NCBI RefSeq assembly: GCF_018502485.1
Contig: NZ_CP075546.1
Strand: one strand, 5' to 3'
From: Methanospirillum purgamenti
GTDB lineage: Archaea > Halobacteriota > Methanomicrobia > Methanomicrobiales > Methanospirillaceae
DNA: 64,000 bases
In this document: in pieces, positions 1 through 8,978 of the stretch
How the letters are laid out: the number at the start of each line of letters is the position of its first letter
How positions within the stretch are numbered: the first letter of the stretch is position 1
Notes under the pieces: model-generated
Told to the model about the DNA's origin: nothing
Seen by the model: the letters and a program-made list of their open reading frames with translations, nothing else
Databases searched by the model: none
Program-made: the position numbers and the translations under genes

Positions 1-138
1 TCTGCTTTTTCCTGCCTCTTCAATTGCTTCTTCTCCAGTCGGGAGAGTGTCCACAACTTCATATCCATATCTGCGTAATTTTGATGCAATAGATTCTGCA
101 ACGATCGCCTCATCTTCTACGATTAGAACCTGTGTCAT
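1..138 (-). CDS. Response regulator receiver protein (partial, cut by window edge)
   Basis: Only the N-terminal 46 codons are visible. They begin MTQVLIVEDEAIVAES, the first strand and acidic pair of a CheY-like receiver domain, followed by a typical second helix and strand. The ATG overlaps the stop of the upstream histidine kinase in an ATGA arrangement, so the two are translationally coupled and probably form a two-component pair. The output domain, if any, lies outside the window. Confidence 0.85.
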   Translation of the reverse strand, partial: MTQVLIVEDEAIVAESIASKLRRYGYEVVDTLPTGEEAIEEAGKSR

Positions 139-2771
139 TTTCTCCCTTCCTGTTTTGGGAATTGTACTGTACATATCATACCTGCCCCCACACCATTCTC
201 AATCAATAATTTTCCCCGTATCTGTCTAGCAAGAATTCGTACCAGTCTCATTCCAAGGCTCGATGTTTTCTCGATGTCAAATCCTGCTGGAAGACCCACC
301 CCATCATCAGAATATTCAAGCAAACAGGATTCGTCATTACATGCCACTTTGATCCTGATCACACCTGATGGCCGATCAACAAAAGCATATTTCATTGAAT
401 TGACCATGAGTTCATTCACAATCAGACCAATCGTGACCGATGTGTCCAGACTGAGTCTTATCCCTCCGACATCAATATCAGTTCTGATATCCCGTACGGT
501 TGCAAATCCCTCGGTGACTGCCTGGGACAAATTTTCAAGGTAATGATCAAAGGGGATTTCTGCAAGTGACTCGGTCCGATATAATGTTTCATGAACAAGG
601 GCCATTGAATTTATCCTTTGCTCACAATCATGAAGCGCTGATAGTATTACATCATCAGAAATGTACTCTTCCTGAAGCTGGAGCATGCTGGAGATTATCT
701 GCATGTTGTTTTTTACCCGGTGATGAAGCTCCCTGAAAAGAACATCTTTCTCTTCGATCATATGATGGAGTTTCTCCTGGTACCGCTTGTTTTCTGTAAT
801 ATCTACCAGGATACCTCGTGTTCCTGAAAACTGGTCATTCTTGATAACCGGCGCCAGAGAAAGGTGAATGATTCGAGGTTCATCGGTATCACCGGCGGCG
901 ATAAAATCCCCCGTCATTGGTTTCAGTTCTGCAGCTACCTTATTGAGAATAGTTGAAAAACGAAGATGTTCCTGCTCTGATACAAGTTCGTAGATCTTGC
1001 ATATGTTTGGATCCTGAAGATTTGTTCTTCCAAATAATGCGGTAACTCCCCTGTTGCAAAAAGTAAGATTTCCCTGGATATCAGCCTCAAAAAGTGGTTC
1101 CGGTAGGAGATCTGCCATCTCCCGAAACCGGCGTTCACTCTCAATGAGTGCCTGCTCCTGCATTCTCTGACTGGTTTTATCCCGAATGAGGAGGAGAATT
1201 GCATCTTCACCTGCATGAGATATTGGCACGGTGATTAATTCCCCATAGATCCTTTTCCCACTTTTTGTCATGAGAAATCCTTCTCCGGTCGAAGGACCCT
1301 GACCTCGAATCTTTGTTTTAATGATGCCCTCAAACCACTTTTGTAAATCTGCATCCAACAAATCATGAAAAGGCTTTCGAAAAAAATCATCCATATTTGC
1401 GGTTTCAAATAAAGCATTTGCCGCGGGATTGAGGTATACAATGGTACCATCGGTGAGAATTGCGATTGCATCCGGCGATGTTTCAGAGAGTTGCATATAC
1501 CGCTCTTCACTTTCAATGAGTGCATCACGTAATGCTTCCTCGGCTTCAATTCTTGAAATTACATTTCCAATCTGTGATGTAACACCCTCAAGTGGATGCC
1601 TGATTTCAAAAGGTATTTCTGCCAGGTTGTCTGATGCAAGAATAATCCAACCCATGATATCTCCAAAACGAAGGATCGGAATAAATGCAAATGAAGAGAA
1701 TCGGGTTTCATATTGGTGCAGATCTGTCAGGCTGACATATACTGGATTACCCGGGGCAAGGAGTATATCATTCTGGTTTTTGAAAAAATCCTCTAAAAAT
1801 CTGTATAATGCTGCCCGATATGGCCCCTGTTCAAGAAAGGGTGTGAGTTTTCCACTCATGCGGTTGTGAAGATATACTGCTCCTGTCTGACACTCACTTA
1901 TCTCAATTGCAGCATAAAGGGATGAATTCAATGCCGCTTCAGTAGATGAACTGGTAGCAAGAGAGAGTCCCAGGTTGCGTAGAACAGATTCTTGCCTTTC
2001 TGTTTCGCGTTGTTTGGAAATATCTCTTCCGACAGCCTGGATCTCCAGTATATTAAATACATTATCATAGATGACCCGAATTGTCCATTGGTGCCAGATT
2101 ATTTTTCCGTGTACCCCGGTAAATGGTAATTCTATCTCTGCTGACGGATTATCTGGGTCACAAAACTCGATAATGTCCTGTATCTTTCCTTGATGATCTG
2201 GATAGAGAGAATGAAAGTTTACTCCACTTAAAATGTCATAAGGAACCTGAAGGTTATTGAGAAATGCCGAATTCACAAAGATGATGACACCGTCTGGATC
2301 CAATCTGCAGACAAATTCTGTGAGATCCTCGACGACAGCCCGATATTGGCGCTCTTTTTCAACAAGTGACTTTTCTGCCCGATATCTTCGCACTCCTTTA
2401 TGGATATAATGCGCGAGTTCCGTAAAGAGTTCTTCTGGATTTCCGCCTTTCTTTATGTAATAATCTGCTCCTGCATTGATCGCCTGTATCGCAACTTCTT
2501 CATGTCCTTTTCCGGTAAAAAAAATAATCGGAATATCCTGATTCATCGACCGGATTTCAGTTAACAGAACAATCCCATCGATATCCGGCATTTCATAATC
2601 GATAATGAGGCAGTCAAACGCAAACAGATCTTCTCTGGTCAGGGCATCAGAACCCGAATTACAAACCTCAACTCCGATTGAATATACGATCGTCAGATAA
2701 TCCCGGATCGCAGAAAGCAGGCCCGGTTCATCATCTACAAACAATACTTGTATCGGAGGTTCTGACTCCAT
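135..2771 (-). CDS. Hybrid sensor histidine kinase: receiver, PAS, GAF, PAS, PAS, HisKA_2, HATPase
   Basis: An 878-residue soluble signalling kinase with no membrane segment. Residues about 8-125 are a receiver domain with phosphoacceptor D58 in LIIDYEMPDIDG and conserved Lys at 107/108. PAS (about 140-260), GAF-like (270-410) and two further PAS domains (420-665) follow. The dimerisation/phosphotransfer domain carries ELHHRVKNNMQII, the HisKA_2 type rather than classical HisKA, and is followed by an HATPase domain with DDGVGLP and SSLGMRLV glycine boxes. An N-terminal receiver suggests it acts inside a phosphorelay. It is coupled to the response regulator whose start overlaps its stop. The signal cannot be read from the sequence. 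Confidence 0.93.
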   Translation of the reverse strand: MESEPPIQVLFVDDEPGLLSAIRDYLTIVYSIGVEVCNSGSDALTREDLFAFDCLIIDYEMPDIDGIVLLTEIRSMNQDIPIIFFTGKGHEEVAIQAINAGADYYIKKGGNPEELFTELAHYIHKGVRRYRAEKSLVEKERQYRAVVEDLTEFVCRLDPDGVIIFVNSAFLNNLQVPYDILSGVNFHSLYPDHQGKIQDIIEFCDPDNPSAEIELPFTGVHGKIIWHQWTIRVIYDNVFNILEIQAVGRDISKQRETERQESVLRNLGLSLATSSSTEAALNSSLYAAIEISECQTGAVYLHNRMSGKLTPFLEQGPYRAALYRFLEDFFKNQNDILLAPGNPVYVSLTDLHQYETRFSSFAFIPILRFGDIMGWIILASDNLAEIPFEIRHPLEGVTSQIGNVISRIEAEEALRDALIESEERYMQLSETSPDAIAILTDGTIVYLNPAANALFETANMDDFFRKPFHDLLDADLQKWFEGIIKTKIRGQGPSTGEGFLMTKSGKRIYGELITVPISHAGEDAILLLIRDKTSQRMQEQALIESERRFREMADLLPEPLFEADIQGNLTFCNRGVTALFGRTNLQDPNICKIYELVSEQEHLRFSTILNKVAAELKPMTGDFIAAGDTDEPRIIHLSLAPVIKNDQFSGTRGILVDITENKRYQEKLHHMIEEKDVLFRELHHRVKNNMQIISSMLQLQEEYISDDVILSALHDCEQRINSMALVHETLYRTESLAEIPFDHYLENLSQAVTEGFATVRDIRTDIDVGGIRLSLDTSVTIGLIVNELMVNSMKYAFVDRPSGVIRIKVACNDESCLLEYSDDGVGLPAGFDIEKTSSLGMRLVRILARQIRGKLLIENGVGAGMICTVQFPKQEGRK

Positions 2772-2882
2772 TCAAATCCACCTGCTTGTCATATGCAAGA
2801 GCCTGATCGGGGTTTTATCTGGTATATTGACAAATATCATTATCCTATTCGGGGTAGATACACTAATCCGTTACAAAGCATT

Positions 2883-3305
2883 ATGAAGCAATACACATAT
2901 TTCCTTCTCCTTGGTATCATCGCAATCCTCGAGGTTGGAATATTTTACTGGTCAGTAGAGAACCTTGAACCCCTGATTATGACCGGAGCTGTAGTAATTG
3001 GGGTACTTGCTGCCTGGATTTCAAGGCAGATGGTGGATGATGTAATTACTGATGAACGTTCTCATCTTATCACTGAGAAGGCATCTTTGAGAACCCTTCA
3101 GGTTATGGGAATAACTCTTTTTTCATATGCTCTTGGAGGTGTGGTTATTAGTATCGGGGGAGATACATTCGGTCCTTTTTCTTATCAGATAGCTCGTTTT
3201 TCATTCCTTCTCATGTTTATTGTCTTTCTGATGATAATTGTCTACATCCTCTTCATCTCCTGGTACGAGCGAAAATTTGGTGCCGGAGGGGAGGATGAAG
3301 AATAA
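2883..3305 (+). CDS. DUF2178-like four-helix membrane protein
   Basis: About 140 residues with four hydrophobic segments: near the N-terminus, after NLEPLIMTGAV, around LFSYALGGVV, and a C-terminal FLLMFIVFLMIIVYILF. This matches the small membrane proteins annotated DUF2178. I start at 2883 (MKQYTYF) because it opens directly into the first membrane helix; an in-frame ATG at 2793 would add 30 polar residues that look non-native. Its last codons overlap the start of an XRE-type regulator, a pairing common for this family. Function unknown; the pair may be a membrane sensor with its regulator. Confidence 0.75.
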   Translation: MKQYTYFLLLGIIAILEVGIFYWSVENLEPLIMTGAVVIGVLAAWISRQMVDDVITDERSHLITEKASLRTLQVMGITLFSYALGGVVISIGGDTFGPFSYQIARFSFLLMFIVFLMIIVYILFISWYERKFGAGGEDEE

Positions 3306-3498
3306 AATCAAGGTTTTCCGTGCGATGTATGATCTAACGCAAGAAGATCTTGCAAGGGAAGTTGGTGTTACCAGGCAAACCATCCTCGCTATTGAAAAGG
3401 GAAAATATGATCCGTCCCTTGAATTAGCGTTTAGAATGGCCCATAGGTTTCAAGTTACGATTGAAGAGATATTTATTTTTGAAGAGAGTTCCTCATAA
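3295..3498 (+). CDS. Small XRE/Cro-CI family transcriptional regulator
   Basis: A 67-residue protein that is essentially one helix-turn-helix domain: LTQEDLAREVGVTRQTILAIE, continuing to KYDPSLELAFRMAHRF and IEEIFIFEE. This is the YgzD/YozG-like compact class that often accompanies a membrane protein gene. The chosen ATG at 3295 overlaps the last 11 nt of the preceding DUF2178-like gene, so the two are translationally coupled. It probably represses its own operon; targets are unknown. Confidence 0.88.
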   Translation: MKNKIKVFRAMYDLTQEDLAREVGVTRQTILAIEKGKYDPSLELAFRMAHRFQVTIEEIFIFEESSS

Positions 3499-3853
3499 AT
3501 TCATGGTCGATGCGTGCTAGCGATAACAAAATGCTGAGTATGCTTGTCCATGAGGAAAGTAGATATAACAGAATGTAAATATAACTATACATGCGCAGGA
3601 ACAATCCTGCACGGAAATGACTGGAGGTGATACCAAAGCTGTTCCATGTAAAGCCCCACACCTACCCATCCGGTATGCCGTCCTCACCAGAGGAATTAAT
3701 GAAACCAGAAGAGACATGACCGGTTCAGGCAGATACATTTAAACCCCCCATCCAGCACTCCCCGCACAATAATCTGCCTGAATCCGGAAATGGATACACC
3801 CCATAAACTTTTCTTGATCCGGGTTCCCTTCCCGGATCAATTACCGATATATT
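3499..3853. other. Noncoding interval between convergent genes
   Basis: 355 bp without a convincing gene. Short reading frames on the minus strand here have no recognisable domain and no good start context. The only clear structure is a perfect inverted repeat at 3814-3840 (separate entry). No tRNA-like fold seen. Confidence 0.6.
3814..3840 (-). terminator. Perfect 10-bp hairpin downstream of receiver gene
   Basis: TTGATCCGGG at 3814-3823, a 7-nt loop, then CCCGGATCAA at 3831-3840. It lies 14 bp past the stop of the minus-strand receiver gene ending at 3854, with an A/T-rich stretch beyond it. A terminator or 3'-end stabilising hairpin is the simplest reading; a dyad operator is possible. 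Confidence 0.55.
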
Positions 3854-4234
3854 CTATTGTGTTTGCAGGGATGGTGATCCCATGATCGCAGATACTGTTT
3901 CAAGGAGGTTTGAAGCTGAAACAGGCTTCTGAAACAAAGCTTCAGCTCCGGTTCTTTTCGCAAGATCAGGGATCATCTCATGATAAATTGAGGTACAGAT
4001 GAGAAAGGAGACTGACGGACTGGTCCCTTTCATGACTTTCAGAAGGTCCATACCATTCATATCCGGCATTATCAGATCTAACGTTACGAGATCAGGCTTT
4101 TTCTGATGAAACAATGATATTGCCTCAGCACCGGATGATGCTTTTCCGGTTACCTGATATCCGGCATTAGTTAATATGTCAGCCAAATAGTCCCGATGTG
4201 TGGGTTTGCCATCAACAACTAATATTCCGGGCAT
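3854..4234 (-). CDS. Single-domain CheY-like response regulator with altered acidic pocket
   Basis: 126 residues, a lone receiver domain. Start placed at 4234 (MPGILVVDGKPTHRD) because upstream in-frame codons encode no receiver sequence. The phosphoacceptor Asp is in LVTLDLIMPDMNGMDLL, the conserved Lys in FQKPVSASNL. The usual acidic Asp-Asp pair after the first strand reads D8-G9, so one metal-binding carboxylate is missing and phosphorylation may be weak or unusual. No output domain. No adjacent kinase, so its partner is elsewhere. Confidence 0.85.
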   Translation of the reverse strand: MPGILVVDGKPTHRDYLADILTNAGYQVTGKASSGAEAISLFHQKKPDLVTLDLIMPDMNGMDLLKVMKGTSPSVSFLICTSIYHEMIPDLAKRTGAEALFQKPVSASNLLETVSAIMGSPSLQTQ

Positions 4235-4311
4235 AAATGTCTCAAGGGTCCGGACTTGTTTCTTCGATTTTCTAATTATAAATATATGCCATGCAATACG
4301 TGAAATCCTTT

Positions 4312-5616
4312 TTAAAAACCAAATAGGCAGATGAAATGAATATATACGGTATAAATGAGCATCTGGCATATCGTTACCGGAATGCCATATCGGCAAAAAA
4401 GCATCATTGGAATATGTACTCCTCTCCTCTCTGCCTGCTGAATGATAATCACATTACTTGCTGCTCCCAGGATAGTGAGATTTCCAGCAATGGTACTTCC
4501 TGCAGCAAGAGCAAGGATGACAGATGGAGAGACACCTGGTGAAAGCAGGAGTGGCTGAAAAAGAGCTACAAAAGGAACATTAGAGATTACTTGTGAGAGT
4601 AGAACGCCTGCAGTCATAACAAAAAAAACGTCAGAAATTCCGGTCTCCGGGAGTAAATCCTGAAAAAAACCCGTGTCATAAACACTCTGCATAAGTATGA
4701 ACATAGCTGCAAAAAAGATGAGGGTATACCAATCAATATCCTTGAAAAGCCGTATTTTGTCTTTTGAAAATACTACAACAGGGATTGCACCAGCTAATGC
4801 AATCCACTCAATTGGAATTGACCATTTCCATATCTGCAGCCCATCCAGGATCTGGAGACCAACTCCCACTACAAGGATAATGAATGAAAGATAAACAGGC
4901 CAGCGGTCTATCGCCATCCGACTTATAAGTAACATACAATCCAAGTTTTCAGGTTCTACCTTTCGAAAAAGAGGACGAAGAATTGCATAAATTACACCCA
5001 TTGAAAGGATAGTTGGAATAAAAAGACCAATGAAAAAGAGCAAATATGGTGATAGTTCTGGTATGTAGGAAGCAATGAGATAATTTTGTGGATTGCCTAT
5101 AGGACTGAACACACTTCCTGTTGTGACTGAAAAACAAAGGGCGATCATGGCCCCTGGTTTTGATATTAAAAAACGATCTGCGATCGTTAGGATGAGTGGT
5201 GCCCCGATGATAGCAATCGTGTCATTCATGAGCACCGCTGATAACAGTCCCATGGTCCCGATGATGAGAGCGAGTAACATTTCACCAGAATGTGCATGGT
5301 GACAGATCCAAGAGATACAATCCTCAAGTATGCCACTGGATTTCACCCCCTCTCCAATAACGAACATTCCAAGTAAAAAAAACATAACTCCTGGATTTAT
5401 TGCATGGAATGCATCAGAAAGGGATATCTGACCAGTAAAAAGTACCCCACCTGCCCCGATAAGCATGCTCTGCCATATGCGGATTGAGTACCCGCCAACC
5501 TGTCGAACACCAATAAGGATAAAGACAAGAACCAGAATAACAAGAGCAAGCTGCGTGATAGCACCTCTCCGGAGGTAAATATATTCTTCTTCTGCTCTGA
5601 TAATAACAAGGTACAC
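4312..5616 (-). CDS. SLC13/ArsB-type ion transporter (anion permease)
   Basis: 434 residues with about eleven hydrophobic segments. The sequence fits the ion transporter superfamily that includes ArsB, NhaD and SLC13 carriers: NPGVMFFLLGMFVIGEGVKSSG early, LSAVLMNDTIAIIGAPLI with the conserved ND motif, GSVFSPIGNPQNYLIAS with the SPxGNPQN motif, and a second half-repeat with TIAGNLTILGAASNVI. The two related halves are typical of this fold. Substrate (arsenite, sulfate, dicarboxylate or Na+/H+) cannot be assigned. It is divergent from the DUF3821 gene with only 36 bp between starts. Confidence 0.82.
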   Translation of the reverse strand: MYLVIIRAEEEYIYLRRGAITQLALVILVLVFILIGVRQVGGYSIRIWQSMLIGAGGVLFTGQISLSDAFHAINPGVMFFLLGMFVIGEGVKSSGILEDCISWICHHAHSGEMLLALIIGTMGLLSAVLMNDTIAIIGAPLILTIADRFLISKPGAMIALCFSVTTGSVFSPIGNPQNYLIASYIPELSPYLLFFIGLFIPTILSMGVIYAILRPLFRKVEPENLDCMLLISRMAIDRWPVYLSFIILVVGVGLQILDGLQIWKWSIPIEWIALAGAIPVVVFSKDKIRLFKDIDWYTLIFFAAMFILMQSVYDTGFFQDLLPETGISDVFFVMTAGVLLSQVISNVPFVALFQPLLLSPGVSPSVILALAAGSTIAGNLTILGAASNVIIIQQAERRGVHIPMMLFCRYGIPVTICQMLIYTVYIHFICLFGF

Positions 5617-5652
5617 AAAACCCTAAAAAAACCGGATATAATAATCTAGTGT

Positions 5653-6708
5653 ATGAATTGTCCCAGGGTTTTTCTCATTCTTATTATATCTCTGCTTATC
5701 CTCTCATCCGGGGTGCTTGCCCTGGATTCAAAAGTACCAAAGGATGGCGTTGTGTTTGTTGGAGAGAATGATATTGACATTTCTGATTGTAATGTCCGTG
5801 CAGGTGATGAAATTGCATTCTGGAGTTCCGGTTCACCCGAAGGAACACCCGATTCGCGGGCAAAGGTCATGGATGCCCGGCATTTTTTTGTAGATCCTGC
5901 GTTCTTTTCCGGAAAAACGGGGACATGGTATGGGCTGGTTAGTAAAAAACCAGTATTTAAAGTTGAAGATCCCTGGATTCAGTTTGATGTAGTTGAACAA
6001 GGGATTGATCATGAACCAGAATGGATTAAAAAAGGAAACCTGGTCTCATTTAAAATATCGACAAATATGTATGTGTTAAGTGAGCGTCCTGGTTCAGCAG
6101 GAGTTCCTGTCAGGATAAATCTTACCGGTCCGAATGAAACCGTTTACACTACACTCCAGTCTCCTACCGGGTCATATAATCTTGAAAATATTTTTGTATA
6201 CTATAGTCCTTTTGACACTGGTGCAGCGTGGGAAACGAAGGATGACACCATCTATCCGGAAGGTGAATATACTGCGTGGGCATCAATACAGGTGAATGAT
6301 ATTGGTGAGAAAAACCCCGGAGATGGTATCACCACAAGTCTGAAGACGACGATAACCCTGAGTAAAGTAAAACCTGAAGAAAAGAAACAAGATGAAACTG
6401 ATGATGAAAAGGAAGAAAATGGAGCGAATGAATCTTCAGATGATGATGAGGAGGAGTCAGAAACCCCTACACCAACCCCATCACCGACACCTGAACCAAC
6501 CGAAGAGCCTACTCCTGTTCTAACCATTGATATTACACCAATTGTAACAAGTTCAGTTGAAGAAGTAACCGCACGACCAACAAAACCTCCTCTCCCCTCC
6601 CCTCCAAAGACATCTGATGAAAAAACCCCAAAACAACCACTTGGACTTTTTGTTTGCATATTATCCTTATCTGCAGTTTTTATTCTTGTCGGAAAAAGAT
6701 TCCATTAA
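5653..6708 (+). CDS. Exported DUF3821-type surface protein with acidic/proline linker and C-terminal anchor
   Basis: 351 residues. An N-terminal signal peptide (VFLILIISLLILSSGVLA) is followed by a beta-rich domain of about 220 residues that starts with VPKDGVVFVGENDIDIS, the pattern of DUF3821 proteins abundant in Methanomicrobiales. Residues about 235-275 are strongly acidic, then a Thr-Pro-rich linker (TPTPTPSPTPEPTEEPTP), then a final hydrophobic helix and KRFH tail. The layout is that of an S-layer-associated protein held by a C-terminal membrane helix. No enzymatic motif. Confidence 0.78.
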   Translation: MNCPRVFLILIISLLILSSGVLALDSKVPKDGVVFVGENDIDISDCNVRAGDEIAFWSSGSPEGTPDSRAKVMDARHFFVDPAFFSGKTGTWYGLVSKKPVFKVEDPWIQFDVVEQGIDHEPEWIKKGNLVSFKISTNMYVLSERPGSAGVPVRINLTGPNETVYTTLQSPTGSYNLENIFVYYSPFDTGAAWETKDDTIYPEGEYTAWASIQVNDIGEKNPGDGITTSLKTTITLSKVKPEEKKQDETDDEKEENGANESSDDDEEESETPTPTPSPTPEPTEEPTPVLTIDITPIVTSSVEEVTARPTKPPLPSPPKTSDEKTPKQPLGLFVCILSLSAVFILVGKRFH

Positions 6709-6795
6709 CTTTTTTAGAGATACGGTGCGTCCGTGTATTCTGATGGTTCTATTACCCGTACCCTGATATTCCCTGATGACCCACGTTAGTACTAC

Positions 6796-8283
6796 ATGAA
6801 ACGTGCACTCCTCTCAGTCTGGAATAAGGATGGAATAACAGACCTTGCCCGCAGCCTGCATTCAGCCGGGATTGAACTGCTGAGTTCAGGAGGTACAGCA
6901 AAAGTTCTCACAAATGCCGGAATTCCTCTTATTGAAGTATCAGAATATACCGGATTTCCGGAAATGATGGATGGCCGGGTCAAAACTCTTCATCCTTTAA
7001 TTCATGGCGGAATTTTGGGACGTAGAGGCATTGATGATGCCGTCATGCAGCAACATGCAATCGGCCCAATTGATCTCGTTGTCGTAAACCTCTATCCGTT
7101 TGAAGAGATGACAAAGCAGGGACTCCCCCTTGATGAACTTATTGAATTTATTGATATCGGGGGACCTGCCATGATTCGTGCAGCTGCGAAAAACTTCCAG
7201 GATGTGCTGGTTGTCATAGATCCGGCAGATTACCGGATCGTTATAGATACAATATCATCCGGAAAAGAATTTACGAAAGGTGAACGCCTGACTTTTGCCA
7301 GAAAGGTTTTCGCCAGGATGGCAGCATATGATGGGGCAATCAGCAATTATCTTTACAGCTTAGATCAGGAACTCCCGACGGTTTACTCAACCCAGTTCAG
7401 GCATGGCCGGATGCTCAGGTATGGAGAGAATCCCCACCAGATTGCAGCAGTGTACGGTGAAGCAGGAATCGGTGGAAGTATCCCCCTTCAGGGAAAAGCG
7501 ATGTCATATAATAATTACCTGGATGTTGATGCAGCGGTTGGTCTTCTTCGGGAGTTTGACGAGTGTGCTGCCGTTATCGTCAAACACAATAATCCCTGTG
7601 GTGTCGCAACAGGAAAGGATGTACTGTCAGTGTACAAAGCTGCCCGTGATATTGATCCGGTATCTGCATATGGTGGCATCGTTGCTGTGAACCGTGAAGT
7701 ACACGAAGATCTTGCCAGGGAGATAGCATCAACCTTCATTGAAGTGCTGGCAGCTCCTTTCTTCTCCCCCGAAGCCAGAGACATTTTGAAAGCAAAGGAG
7801 AATCTCCGATTACTACAGATTACTGAGCCTGTCAGCAAAGAAGCGATCCGGACAATTGACGGAGGTGCTCTTATTCAGGTCACTCCTGTGCAGCGTGAGG
7901 AATGGCAGGTTGTATCAGACCGCGATCCGACTGCTGATGAGGAGATTGCCATGATGCTGGCTATGAAGGTGTGCAAACACGTAAAAAGTAATGCAATAGT
8001 TTTTGCTGATAAGAACCGTGCACTTGGGATTGGTGCCGGACAGATGAGCAGAGTGGATAGTGCGAAGATTGCCATATCTAAAGCACAGTTTCCCCTGTCC
8101 GGTTCAGTTGTTGCATCTGATGCATTTTTGCCATTCTCTGATACTCTTGAGGTTGCTGCAGAAGCAGGAGCTACTGCCCTTATTCAGCCAGGTGGTTCTA
8201 TCCGGGATAACGAGGTTATTGATGAAGCGAACCGCAGGAAAATGGCTATGGTCTTTACCGGAGTCAGGTATTTCAGGCACTGA
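6796..8283 (+). CDS. purH: Bifunctional AICAR transformylase / IMP cyclohydrolase
   Basis: 495 residues catalysing the last two steps of purine synthesis, AICAR to FAICAR to IMP. The N-terminal MGS-like cyclohydrolase domain (1 to about 190) has ISSGGTAK-type and KTLHPLIHGG motifs (63-72). The transformylase part has RYGENPHQ (208-215) and the catalytic KHNNPCG (263-269), and ends GGSIRDNEVI...GVRYFRH as in bacterial enzymes. Many archaea use PurP/PurO instead, so PurH here reflects the bacterial-type pathway found in Methanomicrobiales. purN lies 11 kb away on the other strand. Confidence 0.97.
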   Translation: MKRALLSVWNKDGITDLARSLHSAGIELLSSGGTAKVLTNAGIPLIEVSEYTGFPEMMDGRVKTLHPLIHGGILGRRGIDDAVMQQHAIGPIDLVVVNLYPFEEMTKQGLPLDELIEFIDIGGPAMIRAAAKNFQDVLVVIDPADYRIVIDTISSGKEFTKGERLTFARKVFARMAAYDGAISNYLYSLDQELPTVYSTQFRHGRMLRYGENPHQIAAVYGEAGIGGSIPLQGKAMSYNNYLDVDAAVGLLREFDECAAVIVKHNNPCGVATGKDVLSVYKAARDIDPVSAYGGIVAVNREVHEDLAREIASTFIEVLAAPFFSPEARDILKAKENLRLLQITEPVSKEAIRTIDGGALIQVTPVQREEWQVVSDRDPTADEEIAMMLAMKVCKHVKSNAIVFADKNRALGIGAGQMSRVDSAKIAISKAQFPLSGSVVASDAFLPFSDTLEVAAEAGATALIQPGGSIRDNEVIDEANRRKMAMVFTGVRYFRH

Positions 8284-8331
8284 CCAAAGGAAGATGAACA
8301 ACAAAACCATACACGTATTAGGCAGTTAGTA

Positions 8332-8964
8332 ATGGCTTTACCATCCACAGCAGAACCATGTATCCCTTTGAAGGATATCATGCTTATGATGATCTCACGG
8401 ATAGGTGAGATAGCACAGACGCTCCAGCAGGATGAGGTTGATTGTTTCATCTCTGAACTGATGCGGGCAGAACGGATTTTTGTGGTGGGAGCTGGCAGGT
8501 CAGGATTTGTTGCGAAATCCTTTGCCATGCGCCTTATGCATCTGGGATTTACGTCATATGTGGTTGGTGAAACCGTCACCCCGGCATTTCATAAAAATGA
8601 TACTCTGATAGCATTTTCAGGATCAGGAAAAACAAAATCAGTCCTTGAAGCATGTGAAACGACGAAACAGATTGGTGGAAATATCTGTCTGATTACCGGA
8701 TGTAAAACATCACCGATGACAGAACTCGCTTCCTGTGTGGTGCTACTTAGTACCGAAGAGGAGAGTTGTCATATTGGATCTGATCATTTTGACCTTAGGC
8801 AGCTTCGTGGCGAGCACCGTTCGATTGCAGCAACCTGTACTCCGCTTGGTACGTTATTTGAGACTTCAGCTATGATATTTGCTGATTCTGTGGTTAGTAT
8901 CCTCATTGAAATGAAGCACTGCACGGTTGAGGAAATTATGCACCGGTATACCAATATGCAGTAA
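8332..8964 (+). CDS. hxlB: 6-phospho-3-hexuloisomerase (SIS domain)
   Basis: 210 residues. A single SIS sugar-isomerase domain with RIFVVGAGRSGFVAKSFAMR and LIAFSGSGKTKSV, the phosphosugar-binding loops of the HxlB/PHI family. It interconverts hexulose-6-phosphate and fructose-6-phosphate in the ribulose monophosphate pathway, which methanogens run in reverse to make ribose phosphates and, in some lineages, to fix formaldehyde. The partner synthase is not next to it. Start at 8332; a later ATG near 8380 would still keep the whole domain. Follows purH by 48 bp, so co-transcription is plausible. Confidence 0.9.
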   Translation: MALPSTAEPCIPLKDIMLMMISRIGEIAQTLQQDEVDCFISELMRAERIFVVGAGRSGFVAKSFAMRLMHLGFTSYVVGETVTPAFHKNDTLIAFSGSGKTKSVLEACETTKQIGGNICLITGCKTSPMTELASCVVLLSTEEESCHIGSDHFDLRQLRGEHRSIAATCTPLGTLFETSAMIFADSVVSILIEMKHCTVEEIMHRYTNMQ

Positions 8965-8978
8965 TCCATTCTCCTGAT

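Noticed and set aside
3517..3738. Minus-strand frames of 62-73 codons between the HTH and receiver genes
   Set aside because: No domain, overlapping each other in different frames, no promoter.
6252..6659. 135-codon minus-strand frame with Ser/Val/Gly runs
   Set aside because: Antisense of the acidic Thr-Pro-rich linker of the DUF3821 protein; composition mirrors that repeat.
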